From the NCBI RefSeq assembly GCF_039521925.1, contig NZ_BAAACY010000110.1:9642-73641 (forward strand): a DNA stretch of 64,000 nt. Direction: 5' to 3'. The notes under the pieces were generated by a model, which saw only the letters and a list, made by a program, of their open reading frames with translations, was not told the DNA's origin and made no database searches. Positions 17,149 through 26,315 of the stretch are shown here, piece after piece. A program made the translations under genes and the position numbers. Source of the DNA: Virgibacillus salarius (lineage in GTDB: Bacteria > Bacillota > Bacilli > Bacillales > Amphibacillaceae). Every line of letters starts with the position of its first letter. Positions within the stretch are counted from its first letter, which is position 1.

Positions 17149-18549
17149 ATGAAAAAGGTATTATATATTCTATTGATGGGGGCTGCTGTTACAATTTTTC
17201 TCATATCGAATAGTGCTAATGCAGGGCAGGAAAAGGTCATATATGTATCTATAAATGGAAATGATCAAAATGATGGTACAAAATTAAAGCCATTTCGCAC
17301 GCTAAATAAAGCCGCTACAAAAGCTAGTGCAGGAACTACTGTCTTCATACGAAAAGGAACTTACAACGAAAAGCTTGTCGTTAAACATAGTGGTACAAAA
17401 ACAAAACCAATTACTTTTAAAGCCTACAAAAACGAGAAGGTAGTTGTTAGTGGAAAGGACCTAAAGGATGCTGAAGAGAATACTTCGTTAGTTACAATAA
17501 ATAATAAAAACTATGTTACAGTTAGTGGTTTAATCATACAGGATTTAACTAGTAATGTAACAAATGAAACAGTAATGGGAATTTATGTTACAGGTTCTAG
17601 CAGTCATATTACTTTAGAAAATAACCATGTGCAGCGTATTGAAACTCATGCAAATGATGGAAATGGGCATGGAATTGCGGTATATGGAACCTCTCCAATG
17701 GTAGACATAAACATTTTAAATAATACAGTGGAAGATTTAAAGCTGGGCTCAAGTGAATCGATTGTACTCAATGGTAATATAAATGGCTTTAAAATAGAAC
17801 ATAATCTTGTTCGCCGAAATGATAATATAGGCATTGATATTATCGGTTATGAAGGAATATCTAATGATAAGAAAAATGACTATGCACGAAATGGCTTCAT
17901 AAAGAATAATCAAGTTTATGATATTTCCTCTTACGGAAATCCAAGTTATGGAGAAGATTATAGTGCAGGTGGTATTTACGTAGACGGCGGAAAAAATATA
18001 ACTATTGAAAAGAATACCATCTATCATTGCGATATCGGTATTGAAGCAACCTCTGAACATGCTGGGAAATATGCGGAGCATATTACAATTAGAAATAATA
18101 TTATTTATGAAAACTATTACACAGGCATATCAATTGGCGGATATGATAAAGAACGAGGTGGTACGAAAAATTCCATTATCTCCAAAAATATTATTTATCG
18201 AAACGATACGAAAGGGTTAGACGGGGGACAGCTTTTATTACAGCATAATATTAAAAAAAATGTGATTAAAAAAAACATTTTAACTGCTGGACCATCTCGT
18301 CTATTTATTGCTAACCATTTTACAACAAATTATGCCAACAAGTTAATAATGAATGTATTTCATAAGGAAGTAGGAAGAACAGGTATTTGGGTATGGAAAG
18401 AAGAAGCATACACTTCTTTTCCTGAATTTAAAATTACTTCAAAAAGCGATTTAAAATCCAGTTACCTAGACCCAAAATATGAAAATGAAAACCAATATAA
18501 TTTTAATTTAAAGAAGGATTCACCTGCAAAAAATATTGTAGAGAACTAA
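17149..18549 (+). CDS. Secreted right-handed parallel beta-helix protein (DUF1565 type)
   Basis: Exported 466-residue protein with a signal peptide (KKVLYILLMGAAVTIFLI, cleavage near SANA-GQE). The mature start has the DUF1565 pattern YVSINGNDQNDGTKLKPFRTL followed by repeated coils of the N-x-I/I-x-x-N type (ITLENNHVQRI, IRNNIIYENYY, ISKNIIYRND), the hallmark of pectate-lyase-like solenoids. It may bind or cut a polysaccharide; catalytic residues cannot be chosen by eye. ATG has a weak ribosome site (CGGAG). Monocistronic. Confidence 0.82.
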   Translation: MKKVLYILLMGAAVTIFLISNSANAGQEKVIYVSINGNDQNDGTKLKPFRTLNKAATKASAGTTVFIRKGTYNEKLVVKHSGTKTKPITFKAYKNEKVVVSGKDLKDAEENTSLVTINNKNYVTVSGLIIQDLTSNVTNETVMGIYVTGSSSHITLENNHVQRIETHANDGNGHGIAVYGTSPMVDINILNNTVEDLKLGSSESIVLNGNINGFKIEHNLVRRNDNIGIDIIGYEGISNDKKNDYARNGFIKNNQVYDISSYGNPSYGEDYSAGGIYVDGGKNITIEKNTIYHCDIGIEATSEHAGKYAEHITIRNNIIYENYYTGISIGGYDKERGGTKNSIISKNIIYRNDTKGLDGGQLLLQHNIKKNVIKKNILTAGPSRLFIANHFTTNYANKLIMNVFHKEVGRTGIWVWKEEAYTSFPEFKITSKSDLKSSYLDPKYENENQYNFNLKKDSPAKNIVEN

Positions 18550-18584
18550 GTGCTATAAGTTCCTGTAAAAGAGGCTACATAGTA

Positions 18585-18628
18585 AGGGCTGTCACCAAAA
18601 AGCCAGTTTAAATTTCGGGAACAGCCCT
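18585..18628. terminator. Hairpin between convergent genes
   Basis: AGGGCTGT (18585-18592) pairs with ACAGCCCT (18621-18628) across a long loop. It lies between the convergent beta-helix and FMN reductase genes. The TTCGGGAACAGC part resembles sequence at 37300-37320, so it may derive from a repeat. Confidence 0.45.
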
Positions 18629-18664
18629 GTTCGTCTATCAGCTATCAGCAGATTTACTGCATCA

Positions 18665-19210
18665 TTATTGTGTTTCCAGTTCAATCCGTTGTTGTATCGC
18701 CATCATCTCTTTCGTGAGCAATGTGATCCTATTTAAAATGGAAGGATCTACGATTTCATTATCATCATTATATGAGTCATTATGAATAAAAACACTACAA
18801 GACGGTACGATCCCTTTTAAATAAGAAAGTATCGGTTTAAGCTGGTATTCAGACACAAGAAAATGCTTTTCAGATCCGCCCGTTGTTATAATTCCTGTCA
18901 CTTTAGATTTGAAAGCGTCCACAGGAAAATGATCGAGCAGGTTTTTTAACACACCTGAGATCGAAGCTTGATATATTGGGGAGCCAAATACAATGATATC
19001 TGCTGCTAAGACTGTATTTACAACATACCAAGTATCTTCGTTATAATAAGCTAAAGGGGTTCCACGAACAAATTCAACTTCATAGTCTTTTAAATCGATT
19101 AACTCTGTCTCGACATCTTTTTGCTGGCGTTTTGCAGCAAGTAAAACCTCGTGCACAGCTTGTGAGGTTTTCTCTCCAACTATTGATCCGGAAATTCCAA
19201 CAATTTTCAC
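18665..19210 (-). CDS. NADPH-dependent FMN reductase family protein
   Basis: Flavodoxin-like oxidoreductase, 181 residues. Phosphate-binding loop VGISGSIVGEKTSQA at the N-terminus, FMN-contacting FGSPIYQASISGVLKNLLDHFP, and TTGGSEKHFLVSEYQLKP. The GTG at 19210 follows AAAAGGGGGG by six bases and puts the flavin loop at the start as the family requires; the longer frame has no such support. Close relative of the protein at 27369. 77 bp downstream of sodA, possibly co-transcribed, which would link it to oxidative stress. Confidence 0.86.
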   Translation of the reverse strand: MKIVGISGSIVGEKTSQAVHEVLLAAKRQQKDVETELIDLKDYEVEFVRGTPLAYYNEDTWYVVNTVLAADIIVFGSPIYQASISGVLKNLLDHFPVDAFKSKVTGIITTGGSEKHFLVSEYQLKPILSYLKGIVPSCSVFIHNDSYNDDNEIVDPSILNRITLLTKEMMAIQQRIELETQ

Positions 19211-19287
19211 TGGTTTCCCCCCTTTTTTATATTCTGTATATGTATGGAATAATGCGCCAGAATAGCACATCATTCCATTTATTTGCA

Positions 19288-19908
19288 TTATTTCACAGCT
19301 AACTCATATTTTTCAGCAACTACGTCCCAATTAATAATATTAAAGAAATTCTCAATGTATTCTGGACGTCGGTTTTGATACTTAAGGTAATAAGCATGCT
19401 CCCACACATCAATACCTAAAATCGGTGTTTTTCCTTCTGAGATTGGGTTGTCTTGATTTGGTGTACTTATTACTTCTAGCTTACCAGTTTGATTAACAAC
19501 TAACCATGCCCATCCAGATCCAAAGCGAGTTGTCGCTGCATCAGCGAATTTTTGTTCAAAACTGCTAATACTTCCAAATGCTTCTTTTATCGCTTCTGCC
19601 AGTTTTCCAGCAGGTTCAGCTGCTTCTTTACCTGGTGCGATAATTTCCCAGAAAAGCGTATGGTTTAAGTGTCCTCCACCATTATTACGTACCGCTGTGC
19701 GGATATCTTCTGGTACTGCTTCCAAATTACTAATAATTGCTTCTAATGATTTGTCTGCTAATTCAGCCTTACCTTCTAGTGCAGCATTTAATTTGTTTAC
19801 ATATGTTTGATGGTGCTTCCCATGATGAATCTCCATAGTAGTTTGATCGATGTACGGCTCCAATGCATTTGTTGCATACGGTAGTTCAGGTAATTCAAAT
19901 TTTGCCAT
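19288..19908 (-). CDS. sodA: Superoxide dismutase, manganese type
   Basis: Dismutates superoxide in the cytoplasm. 206 residues. Metal ligands are in MEIHHGKHH (His28), NGGGHLNHTLFW, and DVWEHAYYLKY (Asp and His). The GGGHLNH context and the late Gln/His pattern favour Mn over Fe. The ATG at 19908 is eight bases from GGAGG; five extra upstream codons are unlikely. A 12-bp inverted repeat lies 29 bases upstream of the ATG, between sodA and the divergent SufR-like gene. Confidence 0.95.
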   Translation of the reverse strand: MAKFELPELPYATNALEPYIDQTTMEIHHGKHHQTYVNKLNAALEGKAELADKSLEAIISNLEAVPEDIRTAVRNNGGGHLNHTLFWEIIAPGKEAAEPAGKLAEAIKEAFGSISSFEQKFADAATTRFGSGWAWLVVNQTGKLEVISTPNQDNPISEGKTPILGIDVWEHAYYLKYQNRRPEYIENFFNIINWDVVAEKYELAVK

Positions 19909-19936
19909 AAAAAATTCCTCCACCCTTTTTATTTTG

Positions 19937-19966
19937 TACTTATTATACTTATTGGTATAATAAGTA
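19937..19966. promoter_or_regulatory. 12-bp perfect inverted repeat between sodA and the SufR-like gene
   Basis: TACTTATTATAC (19937-19948), six bases, GTATAATAAGTA (19955-19966). A candidate operator at the sodA promoter; binding protein unknown. Confidence 0.6.
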
Positions 19967-20197
19967 TGTAAAAAGGATATCGCATCAATTTGTTAAAAGC
20001 AATTTATATGCTCAAAAAACCCTAATAATTTTGTTGGTCACATAGTTTCTTTTTGCTTTTAACTATTGCTACTTTTTTATACAATAAAGGAAATCTATAT
20101 TCTGCCATATCAATGACCAGGTTTAGTATGAGCCTAGACTTGTTGCTTCTTATACAGACAGTGACCGTAATTTCCTAAAAAGAGGTGTTAATTAATT

Positions 20198-20818
20198 ATG
20201 GAAAGGATTACTACGAAAGATAAGATACTTCATCTATTAAAAAAAGAGGTTAAATTGACTGTTGGTGAACTGAAAAGGCATTTGAATATCACAGATATGG
20301 CAGTTCGAAAGCATCTTTCTATTATGGAAAAAGACGGGCTTATCTTTTCAGAAGAAGTAAAACAATCGATGGGAAGACCGATGCAACAGTATTCGTTATC
20401 GGAAAAAGGCGAATTATTGTTTCCAAAAAGCTATGAAGGGTTAAGTGTAGAATTTTTAAACGATATTAGAGATTTGCATGGAGATGATTCCATTCAGCGA
20501 TTATTTCAAAGACGAGAAAATCGTTTAACGAACGAATATAATATTCGGATGTACCAAAAATCCCCATCTGAAAGAATAAAAGAAATGGAAATGATTCAAA
20601 ATGAAAAAGGTTATATGGCGGATATCACAAAGATTGACGCAAACACCTATGAGCTTACTGAATATAATTGTCCTATTATGGCAGTTGCTAAAGAATACAA
20701 AATTGCATGCCGATGTGAAACCTCCCTGTTTCAAAAGGTATTACAAACGGATAATGTTACACGAACAAGCTGCAAAACAGAAGGAAATGATCACTGTCGG
20801 TTTTTAATAGCATTTTAA
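20198..20818 (+). CDS. SufR-like HTH regulator with C-terminal cysteine cluster
   Basis: Winged-helix regulator of 206 residues. HTH at residues 5-60 (KILHLLKKEVKLTVGELKRHL, ITDMAVRKHLSIMEKDGL, GRPMQQYSLSEKG). The C-terminal domain has Cys158, Cys171, Cys173, Cys192 and Cys200; Cys158 and Cys171 are spaced C-x12-C in the NCPI...C context typical of SufR, which senses Fe-S cluster status. Divergent from sodA. Coordination of a cluster is inferred from the pattern. The target may be sodA or a distant suf operon; no suf gene is in the window. Confidence 0.78.
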   Translation: MERITTKDKILHLLKKEVKLTVGELKRHLNITDMAVRKHLSIMEKDGLIFSEEVKQSMGRPMQQYSLSEKGELLFPKSYEGLSVEFLNDIRDLHGDDSIQRLFQRRENRLTNEYNIRMYQKSPSERIKEMEMIQNEKGYMADITKIDANTYELTEYNCPIMAVAKEYKIACRCETSLFQKVLQTDNVTRTSCKTEGNDHCRFLIAF

Positions 20819-20857
20819 TACCGATTGTAATCATTTCCCTTTTCATTCAATAGAAAT

Positions 20858-20960
20858 ATAAAGTGAAACTTCAATCAGTGGGGGGTGGTTTATCAACCCA
20901 CTGATTGTTAGGTGAACCGCTTGGAGCGGCGATCTTATTGCTAGTTATATGCGGGATAAA
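20858..20960 (+). repeat. Dispersed repeat family R1, short copy
   Basis: Starts ATAAAGTGAAACTTC and ends GTTATATGCGGGATAAA like the copies at 29535 and 42612. Its first hairpin is a perfect AATCAGTGGG/CCCACTGATT. The middle is shorter and carries CCGCT/AGCGG instead of the second long stem. It lies between the SufR-like gene and the 2-hydroxyacid dehydrogenase (convergent). Confidence 0.75.
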
Positions 20961-20978
20961 AATGTTAAAAGACTACTT

Positions 20979-21980
20979 TTACACTTGTCGTTTATACCAT
21001 GCTAATAAATATTCTGCGAGTTTTTTTGGTGTATTGCGAAAAGCATCATTCGTACTTCCAGCCATATGAGCAGTAATTGTCACATTATCTAATTGTAAAA
21101 ATGGACTACTATCTCCTAATGGTTCATGATCAAATGTATCAATCGCTGCTCCCGCAATTTCTTTATGCTGTAATGCTTTAATAAGGTCTGTTTCCTTCAT
21201 AAGTGCTGATCTAGCAGAGTTAATGACTACAGCCGTATTCTTCATTTGTTGGAAATGCTCATAGCGAATCATATGCTTCGTTTCATTCGTCAATCGACCA
21301 TGCATAGAAATGATATCTGATTCGGTAAGCACCGTATTTAAATCAACCTGTTCAAACGTTGTTTGCCCATGAAAATACGGGTCGTAGAAAATAATTCGAG
21401 CATCAAATCCACTTAAGAAGCGACCAACTAATTGGCCAATGTTTCCAAATCCGATTAAGCCAATTGTCCTCTCTTCAAGTTCAGGTATAAAGGAACTATT
21501 CGGAAAGTCTTTACGCCATTCACCTTGTTTTAGAAAAGCATGAGATCTTGCAATATTACGAATTTCTGATAAGATGAGTCCAACCGTAAACTCAGCTACA
21601 CTTCGCGCGTTGCGTCCTGGTGTATTCACCACTTTAATATGCTTTTCTCTGGCTATATCATTATTTACGTTTTCTGTTCCCCCACGAAGTACACCTATTA
21701 CTTTTAAATTGGTTGCAGAAGAAATTACCTTCTTATTTATAGGAGCAAATTGTGTAATGATCATATCAAACGTATCCATATCTTCTAGTAAGTCGTTCGG
21801 TACGTCAACAACCTCACTCCCGCCTTGTTCAATCGCTAGATTATCCTTTTGCAACTGCTCTAAATTTTCATGTTTCCATTCACGTATCGTAACTTCGATA
21901 CCAGCTTCCTTTAATTTGGTTAGGCCTTGTTCCATCATTTCTTTTGTAATAAATAAGTCAGCAATGGCTAAACATTTCAA
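20979..21980 (-). CDS. D-isomer-specific 2-hydroxyacid dehydrogenase
   Basis: NAD(P)-dependent reductase/dehydrogenase of the phosphoglycerate-dehydrogenase fold, 333 residues. Rossmann motif GLIGFGNIGQLVGRFL, catalytic Arg in INSARSALM, Glu in DTFDHEP and His in TITAHMAG. The start is TTG at 21980, nine bases after AAAAGGGG; the nearby ATG is out of frame. Last gene of the sugar operon, 28 bp after the SDR gene. Probably oxidises or reduces a sugar-acid intermediate; substrate unknown. Confidence 0.86.
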   Translation of the reverse strand: MKCLAIADLFITKEMMEQGLTKLKEAGIEVTIREWKHENLEQLQKDNLAIEQGGSEVVDVPNDLLEDMDTFDMIITQFAPINKKVISSATNLKVIGVLRGGTENVNNDIAREKHIKVVNTPGRNARSVAEFTVGLILSEIRNIARSHAFLKQGEWRKDFPNSSFIPELEERTIGLIGFGNIGQLVGRFLSGFDARIIFYDPYFHGQTTFEQVDLNTVLTESDIISMHGRLTNETKHMIRYEHFQQMKNTAVVINSARSALMKETDLIKALQHKEIAGAAIDTFDHEPLGDSSPFLQLDNVTITAHMAGSTNDAFRNTPKKLAEYLLAWYKRQV

Positions 21981-22008
21981 TTTCCATAACCCCTTTTTTG
22001 TTTTATGT

Positions 22009-22767
22009 TTATCGCATCAACATGCCACCTGTAGCATCAATGGTTGCACCAGTAAGGTAGTTTGCCTTCTCTGAGACTAAGAAAGTTGCTATATCAGCAA
22101 TTTCTCTTGGTGATGCAACTCGCCCCAGCGGAATACGATTCATGTAGTATTCTTTATTTTTTTGTAATGAGTCTTTAATCATATCTGTTTCCACTATCCC
22201 TAAAGCAAGGTTATTTACATTTATTTCGCTTTTTGCTAATTCACGTGCAAGCGAAATCGTAAAACCAACCATTCCAGCTTTACTTGCTGCATAGTGAGCA
22301 TGACCAGTCGTCGATCCATGAAATGCTGCTTGCGAGGTAATATTAAGAATCTTTCCTGATTTCTTTTTGTCTAAGCAATGATTAGAAAAAGTTTTACATG
22401 TTTGAAATACACTGGTTAAATTAATATCAAGAGTTTCCTTCCAATCCTCCAATCGCATATCTTTCACGTAACTTGTCGGCCATACACCTGCATTATTAAT
22501 CAAAACGTCTACATCACCGAAATACGCAATACTTTTAAGCACTACTTCTTTTGCTGCATGAGCATCCGCAAGATTCACTTGAAAAGCTACGGCTTTGCAG
22601 CCCAAAGCTCTAATTTCACTTACTACATCTTGGGCTTTTTCTTGACTTCCTTGATAGGTAATAGCTATATTAGCACCTTCTCTTGCTAAAGCTAGTGCTG
22701 TTTCCCTACCAACGCCTCTTGAACCTCCAGTAATAATGGCTACTTTTTCTTTTATCCCTAAATCCAT
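22009..22767 (-). CDS. Short-chain dehydrogenase/reductase (FabG-like)
   Basis: Classical SDR of 252 residues. Cofactor motif TGGSRGVGRE near residue 12, NNAG in LINNAGVWP, catalytic Ser (NITSQAAFHG), Tyr-x-x-x-Lys (HYAASKAG), and the C-terminal YLTGATIDATGGM. ATG at 22767 is eight bases after AGGGGTG, five bases beyond the kinase stop. In this operon it likely acts on a polyol or sugar derivative rather than in fatty acid synthesis. Substrate not determined. Confidence 0.87.
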   Translation of the reverse strand: MDLGIKEKVAIITGGSRGVGRETALALAREGANIAITYQGSQEKAQDVVSEIRALGCKAVAFQVNLADAHAAKEVVLKSIAYFGDVDVLINNAGVWPTSYVKDMRLEDWKETLDINLTSVFQTCKTFSNHCLDKKKSGKILNITSQAAFHGSTTGHAHYAASKAGMVGFTISLARELAKSEINVNNLALGIVETDMIKDSLQKNKEYYMNRIPLGRVASPREIADIATFLVSEKANYLTGATIDATGGMLMR

Positions 22768-22772
22768 CGCTA

Positions 22773-24290
22773 CTACACCCCTACCTTCCAAATTTGCTCC
22801 ATCTTCTCTAGCGTTTCTTTATAAAGCTTATATTTTGTTGCATACACTTCGGCTCTGTTCGGATTTGGCTTAATGATATGTTCTACATGTACCATATTTC
22901 TAGCAGCTTCATCGATTGATCGGTAATATCCAGTCATTACCCCTGCACACATTGCTGTTCCAAGCGTTCCATGTTCTTTGACTTCAACAATTTCCAGTGG
23001 GATTTGTAGACAATCAGCAAACATTTGTAACCAAATAGCTGATTTAGTTACACCGCCAGCAATTCGCGATGATTCAAGTTGGTCATTATATTTCGTCAAT
23101 CGTTCAATATGATATAAATGACTAAAAACAATACCTTCATACACCGCTCTTAAGAAATGCTTCAATTGATGCCAGCTATTCATTCCGATAAAACAAGAAT
23201 TGGCATTCGGCACTGTATTGGAACCGAATAAAAATGGAAAAAACAAAAGATTACTCTCCTCAGGCTCAGTTGAAGCTACTAGTTCGTTACAAAGGTCATA
23301 TATAGAACTTCCTTGTTTTTCAGCTTCTTGTTTTTCTACAGACATAAATTTTTCAATAAACCATTCCAAATTACTTGCTGAAGTTGGGCTTGCTTCTGTT
23401 GTAAGCCAATAATCAGACAAACAATAAATAGAAGTCATAAATAAATCCTTGTCTACAATTGGTTTCCTAGTAATATATTCATTTATACTCCAAGTCCCCG
23501 CTACAATGCATAATTTATCTTCTTCAACCAAGCCTGATGCTACAGCCGACGCCGCGATATCAAATATTCCTCCTGCAATTGGCGTCCCCTCCTTCAGCCC
23601 TGTTGCTAATGCAGCTTCTTTCGTAACATATCCGCAAATATCGGTTGATTGCTTAAGAGGAGGTAGCTTTGGCAACATTTTACTTAAACCAAAAAATTCA
23701 AGTAAATGCAGATCATAGCACTGATCTTTTACATTGATTAGATTCGTACCTGAGATATCAGTCAATTCCAAATAGGCTTCTCCAGTTAATTTAAACCTAA
23801 TGAGATCTTTAACCATGAATACATAATCCGTTTTTTCTATTACCTCGGGTTTATTATCTTGCAACCACGCTAACAACGCTACCGGTTGGCCTGCCCACAC
23901 AGATTGCATTGTTTTCGGCAATATTTCTGATTCAAACCTCGGATTAGCGTACCATTTCTCAATATAGCTTTTCGCACGGTTATCGGTAGAGATAATACCA
24001 TTGTAAGTAGGGTCACCACTTTTGGTTGTTAAATATAAACCGTTACCATGTCCAGTAATGGAAACTCCAGCTATTTGTTCTGAATCAATGTTTGATTTCT
24101 TTAGTACCTCTTTAATAACCGTTACGTTGGCATTCCATAACTCATTAATGTCACGCTCTGTATGAAATGGCTTTGGCATAATCATCGTTGTCTTTTGAGA
24201 AGCAATTGCCACTTCTTTTCCAGATAGCGAATAGAGTGCTGCCTTTGTAACTGTTCCCCCATTATCAATACCTAGTAAATACTTATTCAA
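22773..24290 (-). CDS. FGGY-family carbohydrate kinase (L-xylulose/xylulose kinase-like)
   Basis: ATP-dependent sugar kinase of about 505 residues with two actin-like domains: LGIDNGGTVTKAALY (phosphate 1), SITGHGNGLYL and STDNRAKSY in the sugar-binding part, GGIFDIAASA, and the C-terminal ESSRIAGGVTKSAIWLQMFAD plus GTLGTAMCAGV. Best resemblance by eye is to LyxK-type kinases; AI-2 kinase LsrK is a remoter relative. Start: the TTG at 24290 is ten bases from GGGAGG, whereas the ATG at 24299 almost touches it. A kinase behind an EIIC-only transporter suggests the sugar enters unphosphorylated. Confidence 0.86.
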   Translation of the reverse strand: MNKYLLGIDNGGTVTKAALYSLSGKEVAIASQKTTMIMPKPFHTERDINELWNANVTVIKEVLKKSNIDSEQIAGVSITGHGNGLYLTTKSGDPTYNGIISTDNRAKSYIEKWYANPRFESEILPKTMQSVWAGQPVALLAWLQDNKPEVIEKTDYVFMVKDLIRFKLTGEAYLELTDISGTNLINVKDQCYDLHLLEFFGLSKMLPKLPPLKQSTDICGYVTKEAALATGLKEGTPIAGGIFDIAASAVASGLVEEDKLCIVAGTWSINEYITRKPIVDKDLFMTSIYCLSDYWLTTEASPTSASNLEWFIEKFMSVEKQEAEKQGSSIYDLCNELVASTEPEESNLLFFPFLFGSNTVPNANSCFIGMNSWHQLKHFLRAVYEGIVFSHLYHIERLTKYNDQLESSRIAGGVTKSAIWLQMFADCLQIPLEIVEVKEHGTLGTAMCAGVMTGYYRSIDEAARNMVHVEHIIKPNPNRAEVYATKYKLYKETLEKMEQIWKVGV

Positions 24291-24305
24291 AAAAATCATT
24301 CCTCC

Positions 24306-25568
24306 CTATCCAAAAAATGATGCAATTTTAATTAATAACCAACCTAGCGGCGTTGAAGCTCCACCAACAAGATTTGCAAGCTCTGTTGTATCGCTTATGT
24401 TGTCAGGTAAAGTAACGTTTGCTAGATTAGCAGCTTCCGTAAAAGCTGTAGCGATATCTGTTCCGATATATAACACCATCGTCATAATTACCAGCCCTGT
24501 AATGTATAACCGAACCATATTTTGTTTTAAATAAGGTGCACACATCGCAAACAAAAATGAAAGCGATGCCAAGTCAGTGAATGGTAATAATCGGTTGCCA
24601 GGTAGGATAATTGCAAGTAAAAGCGTAGATGGTATCATCAACAAACCGGTTGCAAGTACAGCAGGATGACCAATTAACAACGCTGTGTCCATAGCAATGT
24701 AAAACTCTCTATCTGGAAACTTTCGTTTTAAAAACGATTCTGCTGCTTCACGAATTATTGATAATCCCTCTACAAGTACGTCAACCATCTTAGGTAAAAG
24801 TACCATTACCGCTGCTACTGTTACAGCTAACGTTAAAACAGAGCTTATATTAAATCCCGCTAAAATCCCTAACAGTGCTCCAATGATCGCCCCCAATGTA
24901 AGGGGTTCTCCCAATATCCCGAATTTTTTAGTAATCGATTCAGGATCTGCCTCCACTTTACGTAATCCGGGTATACGCTCGATTATCCAATTTATAGCTA
25001 TTCCAAATGGCACAAAAACTGCTGTAGTCCCGTGTGGGAATGATATCCCTTTTAAATTATAGTCTGATTGGATCCGTGGAGCAGTTACATCGCCAATGAT
25101 CAAAACCACTATAAAATGAAGCAGTGATGCAACAACAGCTATCGATATACTCCCAGTTATACTATAAACGAGTGCACCTGTTATCATGAATATCCAGAAG
25201 TTAAATATATCAATATTGACTGTTTTTGTTATATTAAACACTAATAGAATTATATTTACTAGGATGATGCTAATTACTGCAAAAGGAACAATCGGTGTTC
25301 CCCAGCCAATTGCAGCTGCTACTGGCCACCCCGGATCGATCACCGTCAGTTGCAAATCAAATCGCTTTACCATTGCTTCTGCTGCAGGTCCCATACTCTC
25401 AAGAAGAAGTGTAATGATTAGATTTATACCCATAAAACCAATTCCTACAAGCATGGCAGCTTTAAAAGCACGACCTAACCTAATCCTAAAACATAGTGCT
25501 AAAATTAAGAAAATAATTGGCATCATAACTGACGGACCTAGATCAATAACCCAGTTTATTATTTCCAT
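24306..25568 (-). CDS. Galactitol-type PTS EIIC membrane protein, without EIIA/EIIB
   Basis: Polytopic carrier of about 420 residues with roughly ten hydrophobic segments, GatC-like (GWPVAAAIGWGTPIVPFAVIS, ISFPHGTTAVFVPFG, FPDREFYIAMDTALLIGHPAVLATGL in blocks). No EIIA or EIIB gene is present in the window. The ATG at 25568 is nine bases from AAGGGGG; 27 bases upstream an earlier ATG sits on the T-run of a terminator. The gene lies behind a leader motif and terminator (25597-25682), so its expression is probably controlled by antitermination. Confidence 0.86.
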   Translation of the reverse strand: MEIINWVIDLGPSVMMPIIFLILALCFRIRLGRAFKAAMLVGIGFMGINLIITLLLESMGPAAEAMVKRFDLQLTVIDPGWPVAAAIGWGTPIVPFAVISIILVNIILLVFNITKTVNIDIFNFWIFMITGALVYSITGSISIAVVASLLHFIVVLIIGDVTAPRIQSDYNLKGISFPHGTTAVFVPFGIAINWIIERIPGLRKVEADPESITKKFGILGEPLTLGAIIGALLGILAGFNISSVLTLAVTVAAVMVLLPKMVDVLVEGLSIIREAAESFLKRKFPDREFYIAMDTALLIGHPAVLATGLLMIPSTLLLAIILPGNRLLPFTDLASLSFLFAMCAPYLKQNMVRLYITGLVIMTMVLYIGTDIATAFTEAANLANVTLPDNISDTTELANLVGGASTPLGWLLIKIASFFG

Positions 25569-25596
25569 CCTTCTATTCCCCCTTTTTTTGTGCATG

Positions 25597-25682
25597 AAAA
25601 AACCCCCAAAGAAGACAGCCCTTTGTCTGTCAGCTTTGAGGGAATTATCACCTAATCACAAATACCCCTTCGCTATTTTGTT
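25597..25682 (-). promoter_or_regulatory. Leader motif copy A and terminator between antiterminator gene and EIIC gene
   Basis: Minus strand: AACAAAATAGC directly after the GlpP-like stop, then GGGTATTTGTGATTAGGTGA, then hairpin CCCTCAAAG/CTTTGGGGG (25634-25642 with 25603-25611, inner GACAG/CTGTC) and TTTTTT. The same elements recur at 27139-27228. A candidate antitermination target. Confidence 0.72.
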
Positions 25683-26228
25683 TTACCAAAGCTCTCTATT
25701 ACTTGTCGTCACAGCAACAAATCCCCCATGAAGAATTTTATTTATTTTATCTTTTGTATCTAGAAAACCACCCGCAAGCAGGCTTGCTTCTGGGACGATG
25801 GATTGAATCCGTTCGACAAAATGAATAGCAAACGGTCCTGGTAAAATTTCAACACCATCAAAATGCGTATTTTTTAACGATTTCAATGACTGATCCAACG
25901 AACGAGAATCAAACAAGAAGATACGATAGATTGTCAGCATTCCCATTTTACTTGCAGCGTTTAATACACGTTGATTCGGAGAAATAACCCCATCGACTTT
26001 AAACATCTCTTTTAACCATTTAACACCCTTCGTATCTTTCGTTAACCCTTCAACCAAATCTAAATGTACGATGACTTTTTTACCAGCTTGGTGACAACGA
26101 TTCGTTAGCTCTTTTAAATTGCCAATATGCACTTCAGAGAGAAATATATATGTTGACTTACTTGAAAGCGCACTTTGCAAATCCTTTAGTTGTCTTATAG
26201 AAGGGATTACAGTCTTTTGCGAAAACAT
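25683..26228 (-). CDS. GlpP-like antiterminator family protein
   Basis: Homologue of B. subtilis GlpP, which binds glycerol-3-phosphate and the glpD leader RNA to allow read-through. 181 residues, TIM-barrel-like. Family blocks: VIPSIRQLKDLQSAL, KKVIVHLDLVEGLTKDTKGVKWL, DGVISPNQRVLNAASKMG, RIFLFDSRSLDQSL, VEILPGPFAIHF, and LLAGGFLDTKDKI. ATG at 26228, nine bases after AAGGGG. Lying in a sugar operon without glp genes, flanked by two copies of one leader motif, it probably senses a phosphorylated intermediate of this pathway. Ligand and RNA target are inferred. Confidence 0.85.
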   Translation of the reverse strand: MFSQKTVIPSIRQLKDLQSALSSKSTYIFLSEVHIGNLKELTNRCHQAGKKVIVHLDLVEGLTKDTKGVKWLKEMFKVDGVISPNQRVLNAASKMGMLTIYRIFLFDSRSLDQSLKSLKNTHFDGVEILPGPFAIHFVERIQSIVPEASLLAGGFLDTKDKINKILHGGFVAVTTSNRELW

Positions 26229-26315
26229 CGCCCTCACCCCTTTTTTAAAGCGCTTGCAACTATTACTCTAGAAAACTTCAAAAAAAGTGTCAAGCTCTAC
26301 GTATTTTACTAGCTA

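Noticed and set aside
26240..26262. cre (CcpA) site upstream of the glpP-like gene
   Set aside because: TTGCAAGCGCTTTAA has two mismatches at conserved positions and lies inside the operon.
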